Part shown: positions 45,164-54,907 of the stretch, piece after piece
Numbering within the stretch: the first letter of the stretch is position 1
Layout of the letters: every line of letters starts with the position of its first letter
Assembly: GCA_039808885.1 (NCBI GenBank)
Contig: JBDHTX010000023.1
Coordinates: forward strand, 1 to 64,000
Length of the DNA stretch: 64,000 nucleotides
Direction of reading: 5' to 3'
From: Dongia_A sp039808885
Lineage (GTDB): Bacteria; Pseudomonadota; Alphaproteobacteria; Dongiales; Dongiaceae
Notes under the pieces: generated by a model
Seen by the model: only the letters and a program-made list of their open reading frames with translations
The model's database searches: none
What the model was told of the DNA's origin: nothing
Translations under genes and position numbers: made by a program

Positions 45164-47428
45164 ATGGACCATCGTGGCGAGCGCGGCGAAGGCGGCGGCG
45201 GTGAGGATCTCGTTCACCGTGGCGCCGGTCTGGACGATCTGCACCGGCTTGGCCAGGCCGACCAGGACCGGGCCCACCACCGTCTCGCCCAATTGCTGCA
45301 TCAGCTTGGCCGAGATGTTGGCGGAGTGCAGCGCCGGCATGATCAGGATGTTGGCCGGGCCCGAGAGGCGGCAGAAGGGGAAGATCTGCTTCATCAGCGC
45401 GTAGTCGAGCGCCACGTTCGCCTGCATCTCGCCGTCATACTCGAAGTCGACGCGGCGGCTGTCGAGCACCGTCACCGCCTCGCGGATGCGCTCGGCCTTC
45501 TCGCGCGGCGGGTTGCCGAAATTGGAGAAGGAGAGCAGCGCCACGCGCGGCTCGTGGCCGAGCTGGCGCGCGATCGAGGCCGATTGCACGGCGAAGTCGG
45601 CCAGCTGCTCCGGCGTCGGCAGCTCATGCACCGAGGTGTCGGCGATCAGCACCGTGCGGCCGCGGGCGACCACGATGGAAAGCGCCATCAGGGTCTGGCC
45701 CTTGCGCTGGTCGATCACCTTCAGCACGTCGTCGAGGCAGACCGAGAAGCCGCGGGTCACGCCGGTCACCATGGCATCGACATGGCCGGCCGCCACCATG
45801 CAGGCGCCGAAGACGTTGCGGTCCTGGTTCACCAGGCGCTGCACGTCGCGCTGCATGAAGCCCTGGCGCTGCAGCCGGGCATAGAGCGATTCCTGGTAGA
45901 GCTTGGTGTGTTGCGAATTGGCGGCGTTGACGATCTCGAGGCCCGCCGCCTCGCCCAGGCCCGATTGCTTGATCGTCTCCTGGATCCGCTCGGTGCGGCC
46001 GATCAGCACCGGCGTGCCGTAGCCCGCCTGGCGATAGGCGATGGCGGCGCGGATCACCTTCTCCTCCTCGCCCTCGGCGAAGACGACGCGGCGCGGATTG
46101 TGGTGCAGCCGCTCGAAGATCAGGTGCAGCGAGCCCGCCGCCGGGTCGAGCCTGGCGGCGAGCGAGGCCTTGTATTCCTCCATGTCGATGATCGGCCGGC
46201 GGGCGACGCCGCTGTCCATCGCCGCCTTGGCAACGGCCGAGGGCACGCAGGAGATCAGGCGCGGATCGAACGGCACCGGGATGATGTATTCCGGGCCGAA
46301 GCGCAGGCGGCGGCCGGAATAGGCGGCGTCGACCTCGTCCGGGACATCCTGTCGGGCGAGCGCCGCCAGGGCTTCGGCGGCGGCGATCTTCATCTGGTCG
46401 TTGATGGTGCGCGCGCGCACGTCGAGCGCGCCGCGGAAGATGTAGGGGAAGCCGAGCACGTTGTTGACCTGGTTGGCGTAGTCGCTGCGCCCGGTGGCCA
46501 CGATGGCGTCGGAGCGCGCCGCCTTCACCTCTTCCGGCGTGATCTCCGGGTCCGGATTGGCCATGGCGAAGATGATCGGCTTCGCCGCCATCGACTTCAC
46601 CATCGCCTGGGTCACGGCGCCCTTCACCGACAGGCCGAGGAACACGTCGGCCCCTTCCATCGCCTCGGCCAGGGTGCGCGCCTTGGTCTCCACCGCATGG
46701 GCGGATTTCCACTGGTTCATGCCCTCGGTGCGGCCCTTGTAGATGACGCCCTTGGTGTCGCAGAGGATGGCATTCTGCGGCGGCAGGCCCATCGCCTTCA
46801 CCAGCTCGACGCAGGCGATGGAGGCGGCCCCGGCCCCGTTCACCACCAGCTTCGCATCCTTGAAGCTGCGCCCGGTCAGGTGCAATGCGTTGATGAGACC
46901 CGCCGTCGAAATGATCGCCGTGCCATGCTGGTCGTCATGGAACACCGGGATGTCCATCATTTCGCGCAATTGCTGTTCAATAATGAAGCATTCCGGCGCC
47001 TTGATGTCCTCCAGGTTGATGCCGCCGAAGGAGGGGCCGAGGAAGCGCACCGAATTGACGAATTCCGAGACTTCGCGCGTGTCGACCTCGAGGTCGATCG
47101 AATCGATGTCGGCGAAGCGCTTGAAGAGAACGGCCTTTCCCTCCATCACCGGCTTCGAGGCCAGCGCGCCGAGATCGCCGAGGCCGAGCACCGCGGTGCC
47201 GTTCGAAATCACCGCCACCAGGTTGCCCTTCGCGGTATAGTCATAAGCGGTGTCGGGGTCCTTCTCGATGGCGAGGCAGGGATAGGCGACACCCGGGGAA
47301 TAGGCGAGCGACAGATCCCGTTGCGTGGTCAGCGGCTTGGTGGCGACGATTTCCACCTTGCCCGGGCGGCCCTGCGAGTGGAATAGAAGCGCTTCCTCTT
47401 CGGTGATGCGCGGCGTATTGGCGGACAT
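45155..47428 (-). CDS. maeB: NADP-dependent malic enzyme with phosphotransacetylase-like tail
   Basis: A 757-residue protein. The N-terminal malic enzyme domain (1-420) has SLAYSPGVAYPC, VFHDDQHGTA and the dinucleotide-binding VVNGAGAASIA. The C-terminal part (about 430-750) is a phosphate acetyl/butyryltransferase-like domain (VFAEGEEEKVIRAAI; VTRGFSVCLDDVL), which in this family is regulatory rather than catalytic. It decarboxylates malate to pyruvate while making NADPH. The length equals E. coli MaeB. The 3' end is followed by duplicated copies of itself. Confidence 0.95.
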   Translation of the reverse strand: MSANTPRITEEEALLFHSQGRPGKVEIVATKPLTTQRDLSLAYSPGVAYPCLAIEKDPDTAYDYTAKGNLVAVISNGTAVLGLGDLGALASKPVMEGKAVLFKRFADIDSIDLEVDTREVSEFVNSVRFLGPSFGGINLEDIKAPECFIIEQQLREMMDIPVFHDDQHGTAIISTAGLINALHLTGRSFKDAKLVVNGAGAASIACVELVKAMGLPPQNAILCDTKGVIYKGRTEGMNQWKSAHAVETKARTLAEAMEGADVFLGLSVKGAVTQAMVKSMAAKPIIFAMANPDPEITPEEVKAARSDAIVATGRSDYANQVNNVLGFPYIFRGALDVRARTINDQMKIAAAEALAALARQDVPDEVDAAYSGRRLRFGPEYIIPVPFDPRLISCVPSAVAKAAMDSGVARRPIIDMEEYKASLAARLDPAAGSLHLIFERLHHNPRRVVFAEGEEEKVIRAAIAYRQAGYGTPVLIGRTERIQETIKQSGLGEAAGLEIVNAANSQHTKLYQESLYARLQRQGFMQRDVQRLVNQDRNVFGACMVAAGHVDAMVTGVTRGFSVCLDDVLKVIDQRKGQTLMALSIVVARGRTVLIADTSVHELPTPEQLADFAVQSASIARQLGHEPRVALLSFSNFGNPPREKAERIREAVTVLDSRRVDFEYDGEMQANVALDYALMKQIFPFCRLSGPANILIMPALHSANISAKLMQQLGETVVGPVLVGLAKPVQIVQTGATVNEILTAAAFAALATMVHAR

Positions 47429-47635
47429 GGAACGGAAACGGCCTCCCCTTCGGTTACTGGCGCAACGATTGCTGGCGCAACGCGGCGCGAACCATCAGGC
47501 TTGCATGAATTGGTCCCACTTGCAAAGGCCGGCCCGATGCTGCAACGCCGCATCCGCCAATCCCGGGCCGGCTGACAGCGCGAACATCTCCAAAATGCGG
47601 ATAGGGAAGCTCGCTCGGCGAACCGGACTGGTTGA

Positions 47636-47858
47636 GCCCCTTCCCCCCTTGCGGGGGAAGGTTGGGAAGGGGGGTGATGCAGCGCGCCACTCTCTTCCGA
47701 AAGACATCGCTTTCCGATCGCCTCCGGCGATGCGCGCCGGACGGCGCGCCACCCCCCTTCCAGCTTCGGCTAAGCTCGGCCATGCCTCGCTAAGCCTCCG
47801 CATCCTTCCCCCGCCCCGTCGGCGCATGCCGACATTCGTCGGCGTGGGGGGGGAGGGG
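47636..47858. repeat. Composite intergenic repeat upstream of mutS
   Basis: The left end, CCCCTTCCCCCCTTGCGGGGGAAGG, here cited only by its palindromic core CTTGCGGG, is the inverse of the right end of the element at 28816-29010. The middle (47761-47801) matches 28849-28889 inverted. The right end (47814-47856, CCCCGTCGGCGCATGCCGAC) matches 25991-26032. The gap between maeB and mutS (47429-47866) holds no gene, and the element fills half of it. Confidence 0.8.
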
Positions 47859-47866
47859 ACGTTCGC

Positions 47867-50530
47867 ATGAACGACACCCCGACCCTGCCGGCCGAGCCGG
47901 CCTTCGACGGCGCCACCTCGCCGCTGATGACGCAATATCTCGGCGTCAAGAAGCAGCACCCCGACGCGCTGCTGTTCTACCGCATGGGCGATTTCTACGA
48001 ATTATTCTTCGATGACGCGGTGAAGGCGGCGGGCGCCCTCGACATTGTGCTGACCAAGCGCGGCACCCATCTGGGCGAGCCGATCTCCATGTGCGGCGTG
48101 CCAATCCATGCCGCCGAGGGGTATCTGAACCGCCTGATCCGCGCCGGCTTCAAGGTCGCGGTCTGCGAGCAGGTCGAGGACCCGGCCGAAGCCAAGAAGC
48201 GCGGCAGCAAGGCCGTGGTGCGGCGCGAGGTCGTCCGCGTGGTGACGCCCGGCACGCTGACCGAGGACGGGCTGCTCGAATCGCGCAGCCACAATTATCT
48301 CTGCGCGCTCGCCGATGCCGGCAAGGAATTGGGCCTCGCCTGGGTCGACATCTCCACCGGCCAGTTCCGCGCCCAGGGCCTGGCGCGCGCCGGCCTCGCC
48401 GCCGCCCTGGCGCGGCTCGACCCGACCGAGATCCTGCTGCCCGAGCGCCTGCTGGCGCAGGGCGATCTCTACGAGCTGTTCCGGGATTGGAAATCGGCGC
48501 TGTCGCCCCTGCCCAATGCGCGCTTCGACAGCGAGAACGCCAAGCTGCGCCTGCAGGGCTTCCACAAGGCGGCGGCGCTCGACGCCTTCGGCGCCTTCAG
48601 CCGGGCGGAGATCGCCGCCGCCGGCGCGATCCTCGACTATGTCGAGCTGACCCAGCAGGGCAAGATGCCGCGCCTTTCCAACCTGGCGCGGGTCGCCGGC
48701 GGCGCCATCCTGGAGATCGACCAGGCGACGCGGCGCAACCTCGAGCTCAGCCGCACCCTCGGCGGCGAGCGCCAGGGCAGCCTGCTCTCCATCATCGACC
48801 GCACGGTGACCGGCGGCGGCGCGCGGCTGCTGGCCGATTGGCTGGCGGCACCGCTGACCGACGTGGCCGCCATCGCCGCGCGCCAGGACGCGGTCGAGTA
48901 CCTGGCCAACGAGGTGCGCCTGCGCGAGGACATCCGCGCCGCCTTGAAATCCGCCCCCGACCTGGAGCGCGCCTTGCAGCGCCTGGCGCTGGATCGCGGC
49001 GGCCCGCGCGACCTCGCCGCCATTCGCGACGGCCTGCGCGCCGCGGCGGCCATCAAAGCGCATTACGCGCTGGCCCGCTTCGGCGCGCCGCCGGCCCTGC
49101 TGCAGAAGGCGCTGGCCGAGCTCGGCAGCCACGGCGACATCATCGACCGGCTGGAGCGCGCCCTGGCGCCGGAGCTGCCGCTGCTCGCCCGCGACGGCGG
49201 CTTCATCGCGCCAGGCTACCTGCCCGAGCTCGACCAGTGGCGCTCCTTGCGCGACGATTCGCGCAAGCTGATCCTCGAGCTGGAGGCGGGCTACAAGGCC
49301 GACCTCGGCATCGCCTCGCTCAAGATCAAGCACAACAACGTGCTGGGCTATTTCGTCGAGGCGACCTCGGTGCAGGCCGACAAGGTGAAGCAGGATTCCC
49401 GCTTCATCCAGCGCCAATCGACCGCCAACGCGATCCGCTTCACCACCGTGGAGCTGGGCGAGCTGGAGACCAAGATCTCCCAGGCCGCCGACAAGGCGGT
49501 AGCCTTGGAATTGCGCCTGTTCGCCGATCTGGTGGGCGAGGTGACGGCGCGCGCCGACGGCATCGCGCGCGCGGCCGGCGCGCTGGCCCTGAACGACGTT
49601 GCCGCCGGCCTCACCGAATTGGCCGCCGCCGAGGGCTGGACCCGGCCCCGCGTGGTGGGCGACGGCGTGTTCCGCATCCGGCACGGCCGCCATCCGGTGG
49701 TGGAGGCGGCCTTGCGCCGCCAGGGCGAAGGCCCCTTCGTCGCCAATGATTGCGACCTGTCGCACGGCCAGCGCCTGTGGCTGGTGACCGGCCCCAACAT
49801 GGCCGGCAAATCCACCTTCCTGCGCCAGAACGCGCTCGTCGTCATCCTGGCGCAGATGGGGAGCTGCGTGCCCGCCGAGAAATGCGAGATCGGCGTGGTC
49901 GACAAGCTGTTCTCCAGGGTCGGCGCCGCCGACGACCTGGCGCGCGGCCGCTCCACCTTCATGGTCGAGATGGTGGAGACCGCCGCCATCCTGAACCAGG
50001 CGACCGAGCGCTCGCTGGTCATCCTCGACGAGATCGGCCGCGGCACCGCGACCTTCGACGGCCTCTCCATCGCCTGGGCCACGCTCGAGCACCTGCACGA
50101 AGTGAACAAGTGCCGCGCGCTGTTCGCCACGCATTACCACGAGCTCACCAGTCTGGCGGCCCGCCTGCCCGAATTGCGCCCGCATACGATGAAGGTGATG
50201 GAATGGCAGGGCCAGGTGCGCTTCCTGCACGAGATCGCCCCGGGCGCCGCCGACCGCAGCTACGGCATCCACGTCGCGGAGTTGGCCGGCCTGCCCGCGG
50301 CAGTCGTCGCGCGGGCGCAGGAAGTGCTGGGCACGCTGGAGAAAGGCGAACAGGCGAGCGCGCTGACGAAACTGGCCGACGATTTGCCGCTGTTCTCCGC
50401 CGTGGTCGCGCCGGCAAAAGGCTTGGCGGAACCCAGCGCCGTCGAGCGCGCGCTGGCGGAGATCAACCCCGACGAGCTCTCGCCGAAGGAGGCGTTGGAG
50501 GTGTTGTATCGGCTCAAGTCCCGCTCATAG
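47867..50530 (+). CDS. mutS: DNA mismatch repair protein MutS
   Basis: An 887-residue MutS1. The mismatch-reading motif is GDFYELF (41-47; Phe 43 and Glu 45). Walker A is GPNMAGKST (about 642-650) and Walker B is VILDEIGRGT (about 718-727), followed by the HTH-like dimer segment. It recognises base mismatches and recruits MutL. GGGAGGGG precedes the ATG. The usual length suggests an active protein. It is immediately followed by a convergent HNH gene in a compositionally distinct patch. Confidence 0.97.
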   Translation: MNDTPTLPAEPAFDGATSPLMTQYLGVKKQHPDALLFYRMGDFYELFFDDAVKAAGALDIVLTKRGTHLGEPISMCGVPIHAAEGYLNRLIRAGFKVAVCEQVEDPAEAKKRGSKAVVRREVVRVVTPGTLTEDGLLESRSHNYLCALADAGKELGLAWVDISTGQFRAQGLARAGLAAALARLDPTEILLPERLLAQGDLYELFRDWKSALSPLPNARFDSENAKLRLQGFHKAAALDAFGAFSRAEIAAAGAILDYVELTQQGKMPRLSNLARVAGGAILEIDQATRRNLELSRTLGGERQGSLLSIIDRTVTGGGARLLADWLAAPLTDVAAIAARQDAVEYLANEVRLREDIRAALKSAPDLERALQRLALDRGGPRDLAAIRDGLRAAAAIKAHYALARFGAPPALLQKALAELGSHGDIIDRLERALAPELPLLARDGGFIAPGYLPELDQWRSLRDDSRKLILELEAGYKADLGIASLKIKHNNVLGYFVEATSVQADKVKQDSRFIQRQSTANAIRFTTVELGELETKISQAADKAVALELRLFADLVGEVTARADGIARAAGALALNDVAAGLTELAAAEGWTRPRVVGDGVFRIRHGRHPVVEAALRRQGEGPFVANDCDLSHGQRLWLVTGPNMAGKSTFLRQNALVVILAQMGSCVPAEKCEIGVVDKLFSRVGAADDLARGRSTFMVEMVETAAILNQATERSLVILDEIGRGTATFDGLSIAWATLEHLHEVNKCRALFATHYHELTSLAARLPELRPHTMKVMEWQGQVRFLHEIAPGAADRSYGIHVAELAGLPAAVVARAQEVLGTLEKGEQASALTKLADDLPLFSAVVAPAKGLAEPSAVERALAEINPDELSPKEALEVLYRLKSRS

Positions 50531-50538
50531 CACTCGCT

Positions 50539-51282
50539 TCACCAATAGGGTGTGTAGCGAACCGAGCGAGAGAGCTTTCGTGCACCCTTAGAGAGATTAC
50601 AGCGTGCGCAGAGAAGCTGAAAGTTAGTCGGGTCATTTGAGCCCGACTGCCGTAACGGAATCATGTGATCAAGATGAAGATCTCTCACTGGCATACCCAG
50701 CCCAGTTAGGTCCTTAGAGCAGTGCTGGCACCTTCCTCGATCGCGATGAAAGATGGCGGCCTTTAGCCATGACGGCAAGTATGCTGGTCTCTTGATCACA
50801 CCATCGCTCTGCAGCGATTCTGGGTACTCCGCAAATGACAGAGATTTCACATGCGGTGCTAGTCGGTGTTGAAAATTGCGTAAGAACTCCCGATCAGAAA
50901 ACAGAATATAGAACACAGAATCTTTAAGAACTGACGCAGCTTGAGATAAGAGATCGTCAAGCTCACCAATATGCCGATCAACGCGACTCGGGGTCAGCCA
51001 CTTGGGTGAGGCCAGTCCGGCTTCGTTCAGAATCTCATGAAAATAATCGACTTCATTTGGCCATTTCCTCGTAGCGTAGTCAAAATAGAAGTTAAGGAGG
51101 TTCTCTATTACTTCATGCAGCAATGAGTGCTTGTGAGGTGTGAATACCTTTGTTGGTGTAGAAAATAGGTCCTCGAAAAAATCGTCGAACTCGCCACCTG
51201 CTAGAACATTCCCATAGACCATATCAGCGTAACCGTAGACCAATCGTGAGTGAAACGGCTTCAGTTCAAGATCATATCGCAC
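50539..51282 (-). CDS. HNH endonuclease
   Basis: The 247-residue protein has a helical N-terminal region of unknown fold and a C-terminal HNH domain (about 170-235). Zinc Cys pairs are in RCQHC and LLCARCN, and the active-site histidine is in LHLDHMIPL. NFQLLCARCNLSKGARK completes the motif. It could be a restriction, defence or homing nuclease; no methyltransferase is adjacent. Codon use is much more A/T-rich than mutS next to it, a sign of recent transfer. It is convergent with mutS, eight bases from its stop. Confidence 0.88.
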   Translation of the reverse strand: MRYDLELKPFHSRLVYGYADMVYGNVLAGGEFDDFFEDLFSTPTKVFTPHKHSLLHEVIENLLNFYFDYATRKWPNEVDYFHEILNEAGLASPKWLTPSRVDRHIGELDDLLSQAASVLKDSVFYILFSDREFLRNFQHRLAPHVKSLSFAEYPESLQSDGVIKRPAYLPSWLKAAIFHRDRGRCQHCSKDLTGLGMPVRDLHLDHMIPLRQSGSNDPTNFQLLCARCNLSKGARKLSRSVRYTPYW

Positions 51283-51431
51283 TGAAGATACCTTTTCGCC
51301 TTTGGCGGTCTTATGGGCTCAAAGTCAGACTTGCCGTCGTTTCAGGTGAGGGCGTCTTGTCCAATCGGCATCTAGTAAGTTGTCGCGCTTGTATTGGTGA
51401 TTAGAAATGGGGTCAGAACCGAATTGATGGA

Positions 51432-52115
51432 TCACTGCCAATGGCACGCCGATTGGACATCGCCAATCAGGTTCGCCAAGCCTTCGAGCCTGAAGGTGAC
51501 TGTGATGTTGCCTCCACCGTATTTTTCCAAGCGTACGACGAACTGATTCGCTTCGAGTAGTTGCTTTATGAGCTTTATCGGTTGAGGCGCGAACGCGGAA
51601 CGATAGCTTGTTGATGAATTCCAAGTCTGACGCTGCGCTGCGCTCGAGTCGAAGCGAACCGTGATAGGGACCGAATCTGAAATGCCGAGAAATTCGGACG
51701 TAGCGACCATCACGCTAGTCTCGTTCTCCTTACATCGGATAACAAGAGTCGTGGATTCGCCACCAACGCTCCGATCGGCAAGCCACTCCTCATTCACTTT
51801 CGAAAGATAGACTGCTTGACTGTCATCGATGGGCGACAGTTCGCGATCGACCATCCAGTCGCCGAGCGCAGCTTCGTCCGTCTCTGGAGATTCACTCTGT
51901 GTCTTAGAAACATCTACATTACCGGAGAGTGGGTCTGGTTTGGAATTTATATTGGCATTTTCGCGAACAGCGCGGTCGTAGCAGGTCAATCGTTCCAGAT
52001 TGTCGACGACCGCTTTGCAGGCAAGGACCTCGGAAACGAAATCTGCTTTCGCCGAATCTCCGAGGCCTGTCATCGCGCAAACAAGCGCACACAGGCCTGC
52101 GCTCCATGATCTCAT
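51432..52115 (-). CDS. Secreted TagO/VasI-like protein, 227 aa
   Basis: A signal peptide (MRSWSAGLCALVCAM..., ending near AKA) is followed by NLERLTCYD, then SPIDDSQAVYLSK, STTLVIRCKENETSV, ITVRFDSS and a C-terminal GLANLIGDVQSACHW. This order is the pattern of TagO/VasI, proteins tied to type VI secretion. The ATG at 52115 with a GGGGG site is chosen; an upstream extension in the same frame lacks a site. No T6SS gene is present in the window, so an independent periplasmic role is possible. A/T-rich codons indicate foreign origin. Confidence 0.65.
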   Translation of the reverse strand: MRSWSAGLCALVCAMTGLGDSAKADFVSEVLACKAVVDNLERLTCYDRAVRENANINSKPDPLSGNVDVSKTQSESPETDEAALGDWMVDRELSPIDDSQAVYLSKVNEEWLADRSVGGESTTLVIRCKENETSVMVATSEFLGISDSVPITVRFDSSAAQRQTWNSSTSYRSAFAPQPIKLIKQLLEANQFVVRLEKYGGGNITVTFRLEGLANLIGDVQSACHWQ

Positions 52116-52348
52116 CGTTGCCCCCAAAGCCCCCGCCGTAGTGCCTCCAGTCCTCCTAATAGAGGTAATATAATCTAAGATTGTTAGAGTGTCACCGCAC
52201 TCTACCCGGTCGTGCCGAACTAGAAATCCTGACACTGCGGCATCGTAACTGCGACCTTCAGGCTCTCGCACCACGCCGCCACACCGGCCATATCCTGGGA
52301 GGGATATGAGGGTCAGAGTGGATTTCTCTCGATTGAATTTGCTCGGTG

Positions 52349-52645
52349 TCAGTCACGCACCGCCATCCGAGGTAAGAGCTCCTCCGGCACGATAGGCGCT
52401 CCCGTGTCAGGCCACCGGAGACGCCCGCCTTCTTTGACAAAATGGACGAGCATTTCGGCAATTGTTCCGTAGGCGAGTTGCAGTGCTTGCCAGGAATCGG
52501 CGCCATGGATGTCCCGGAAATCGCCCCACAGCCCATGCATTGATGCGGGACACGCCCACCCGCCTCCTGGGTGCTCGTATGGTGCCCCGATTGCGATTGT
52601 CAATTCGAACTCACGGTTATTGGCGTCAATGGCCAACATCATCAT
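52349..52645 (-). CDS. DUF6968-like small protein
   Basis: A 98-residue protein with FELTIAIGAPYEHPGGGWACP, then SMHGLWGDFRDIHGADSWQALQLAYG, and a charged tail EGGRLRWPD. These fit DUF6968-type proteins common in alphaproteobacteria, whose function is unknown. The start is uncertain because three ATG codons lie in tandem at 52645, 52642 and 52639 and no good ribosome binding site is seen. It lies in the atypical patch next to mutS. Confidence 0.6.
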   Translation of the reverse strand: MMMLAIDANNREFELTIAIGAPYEHPGGGWACPASMHGLWGDFRDIHGADSWQALQLAYGTIAEMLVHFVKEGGRLRWPDTGAPIVPEELLPRMAVRD

Positions 52646-52898
52646 GGAGGCGATTGATGGTCGACTGGATGACACGCGATTTCCGCTCCTAGCAGCGTTG
52701 GCGCAGATCGTGGCAAAGGAAGGCCGCAATGAAAAATATGGTGTCGGAGTCGCTTTATCCTAGTTCCGTCTCCTTGCTCGTCCTCGGCGCGGCTCCGCAT
52801 CGACGTCTGCCTTCCGCCCCAGATACTCGCGCAGCGGGTGATGATCTGGACGCGTGCTTGCTCATGCCTCCCGCGACGGCACTGCATTGACGCCCTTT

Positions 52899-53144
52899 TT
52901 AGCCTGCGCCGGATGGCAGCTTTAGCCGTTTCAGCAGCGATTCAAGGCAATGCACGGTCAAGAGCACGAGTAGCAGTAGACACACGGACATGATGGTGAA
53001 CGGCGCGGCGTCACCAGCACTGCGCCCCATCACCAGTGCCACTCCACTGAACGGCAGTGGGAGGGCCGCGATGACCGCGCCGCCGATCCTGAACTTTCTC
53101 AGAGTCGATCTTAGTACCTGTTCATCAAATGCACTGACCGTCAT
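52899..53144 (-). CDS. Small two-helix membrane protein, 81 aa
   Basis: GGAGG lies six bases before the ATG at 53144. The protein has a charged N-terminal helix, then two membrane helices (about residues 20-38 and 47-66), and a basic C-terminus (LLKRLKLPSGAG). I do not recognise a family. It is at the border of the atypical patch and normal chromosome. Confidence 0.65.
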   Translation of the reverse strand: MTVSAFDEQVLRSTLRKFRIGGAVIAALPLPFSGVALVMGRSAGDAAPFTIMSVCLLLLVLLTVHCLESLLKRLKLPSGAG

Positions 53145-53251
53145 GCTTGCCTCCAAGCGATAGGCTTGCAGCATAGCACGTCGGCATCCCAGGGTTGCAG
53201 CCAGATTGCTGAGGAGGCCAAGCCATCGTTCCCCGCGCTCTGGCCCCGCAC

Positions 53252-53737
53252 CTACTTCACCGGCACCCGCCGCCGCGTCTCGAAATAGATCAGCACCTTG
53301 TCGACCTTGGCGCCGTCGTTGGAGAGCGGCAGCAGGATGGCCTCCGCATTCTCGAAGAAGCCGTCGCGGGTGGGGGTGTGGTCGTAGTCGTAGACCGCGC
53401 GGCGCTCCTCGATCACCAGGCGGTAGTTCTCCAGGATCTCGTCGAGGCTGTGGCCGGTGAAGCGCTCCATCACCGTCTTGCCGGTCGGGTCCGAGCCGCG
53501 CGCCTCGACCGCGCGGGTGCCGACCAGGCGATAGACGAGCTGGTCGGGGAAACGCACCACGTCGACGATGACGATGCCGGGCAGCCAGGGCCGCAGCTCC
53601 GCCGGGTCGATGTCGGCGCGGGCCGGGAAGGCGCGCGCGCCGCGCTTGCGCTCCCAATAGGCGAAGACCGCCTTCACCCCCGGCCCGCATTGGCCGAGGA
53701 ATTCGGGGTGGAACAGCCGCGGATAGGGTCCGGTCAT
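53252..53737 (-). CDS. PAS-domain protein (PAS_5-like), 161 aa
   Basis: It is related to the PAS protein at 3028-3549: it has YWERKRGARAFPARADIDPAEL, cited here by its hallmarks YWERKRG and DIDPAEL, then VIVDVVRFPDQLVYRLVG and a late FFENAEAILLPLSNDG strand. The ATG at 53737 gives the best N-terminus. It lacks an output domain. The two proteins may respond to related cues. Downstream of an EamA gene on the same strand; about 90 bases separate them. Confidence 0.72.
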   Translation of the reverse strand: MTGPYPRLFHPEFLGQCGPGVKAVFAYWERKRGARAFPARADIDPAELRPWLPGIVIVDVVRFPDQLVYRLVGTRAVEARGSDPTGKTVMERFTGHSLDEILENYRLVIEERRAVYDYDHTPTRDGFFENAEAILLPLSNDGAKVDKVLIYFETRRRVPVK

Positions 53738-53826
53738 CCTGGCGCGATGCCCCCTGCTGCGCGGCATCATGCTAAGGGAGGGCCTTGCGCCGGAACAGTC
53801 CCCCAAAAGGCAGGGGCGGATGCACG

Positions 53827-54729
53827 CTATTTCCCCCGGATCGCCAGCCACACGCCGAAGAGGATGAGCGCCGAGGCGAGCGCGAAGCCGAGGCTGATCC
53901 GCTCCGAGAGCAGCAGCGCCGCCAGGATGACGCCGGAGACCGGCTGGAGGAACTGGATCAGGCCGACGCGGGCGATGCCGCCCTTGCCCAGCGCCCAGTA
54001 CCACATCACGTAGCCGAGGATGCTGGAGATGGCGGCCATGTAGAGCAAGGCAAGCCAGGCGCGGGTCGAGGCTTGCGCCAGCTCCGCGCCCATGCCGCCG
54101 AAGGCGAGCAGCGCGACGACGACCGGCAGCAGCAGCGCCGACATGGCGGCGATGCCCCAGAAGGTGGTGCCGGTCGAGGGATAGCCCGCCTGCTGCAGCC
54201 GGCCGCCGGCGACATAGCCGAGCGAGGCGAAGACGTTGGACAGCAGCACCAGGGCATCGCCGGCGAGGCTCGCCGCATTGCCGCCGCCCCCGGGTCCACC
54301 ACTGGGGCCGCGCCCGGCGATCAGCACGATTTCGCCCACCAGCGCGATGATGCTGCCGAGAATCCAGATGCGGCTCGGCCGGCGCCGGTCCCACAGCAGC
54401 GCGAAGGCGCCGGTGAAGATCGGCAGCGCGGCCAGGATCATCGAGGCGTGGTTTGCCGAGGTGATCTTAATGCCGAAGGTGAAGACGAGCGGGAAGCCGA
54501 TGAAGCCGCAGAAGCCGGTGAGCAGCAGCAGGCCCTGCAGCCGGCGCGTGGCGGGCAGGCGAATCCCCAGCGCGAACGCCACCGGCGCCGCCAGCAGCCC
54601 GGCCAGGAAGGTGCGCAGCAGCGCGACGGTCAGCGCCGACAGGTCGGCCACCGCCACCTTGCCGGCGACCGGCGAGGCGCCCCACAGGATGACCGCGGCG
54701 AGGGCGACCAGGATGACGACGGGCGACAT
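53827..54729 (-). CDS. EamA/DMT-family transporter
   Basis: The 300-residue protein has ten predicted helices in two repeats, with an early AVILWGASPVAGKVAV and a later AALPIFTGAFALLWDRRRPS at the first repeat's end. A Gly/Pro-rich insertion (RGPSGGPGGGGNAAS) lies between repeats. It probably exports metabolites. The ATG at 54729 is just before the first helix, with GGAG about 10 bases upstream. Confidence 0.88.
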   Translation of the reverse strand: MSPVVILVALAAVILWGASPVAGKVAVADLSALTVALLRTFLAGLLAAPVAFALGIRLPATRRLQGLLLLTGFCGFIGFPLVFTFGIKITSANHASMILAALPIFTGAFALLWDRRRPSRIWILGSIIALVGEIVLIAGRGPSGGPGGGGNAASLAGDALVLLSNVFASLGYVAGGRLQQAGYPSTGTTFWGIAAMSALLLPVVVALLAFGGMGAELAQASTRAWLALLYMAAISSILGYVMWYWALGKGGIARVGLIQFLQPVSGVILAALLLSERISLGFALASALILFGVWLAIRGK

Positions 54730-54907
54730 GGAGAACGGAACTCCGCGGCAGGCGCGCAGCCCAGGCCCGCGCGCGGAACAGCCTATAGCAAGTCCGAGCC
54801 GGTGCGGCCAGCGGCGCCGCGACGTCAATTTGTGGCGAATTGTACCGCGACAGCCGGCGCCGCGGCGCTAACCCTTCCTCAACCTTCCGCTGCTGGAATC
54901 GGGACCC

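Noticed and set aside
44738..47386. 882-residue plus-strand frame across the KAP gene start and maeB
   Set aside because: It crosses two real genes on the other strand and reads as His/Arg/Asp-rich shadow sequence.
48002..50272. 756-residue minus-strand frame opposite mutS
   Set aside because: A shadow; mutS has all catalytic motifs and a normal length.
50535..53200. A prophage or transposon in the atypical patch
   Set aside because: No integrase, transposase, terminal repeats or structural genes were found; it is only an acquired-looking patch.
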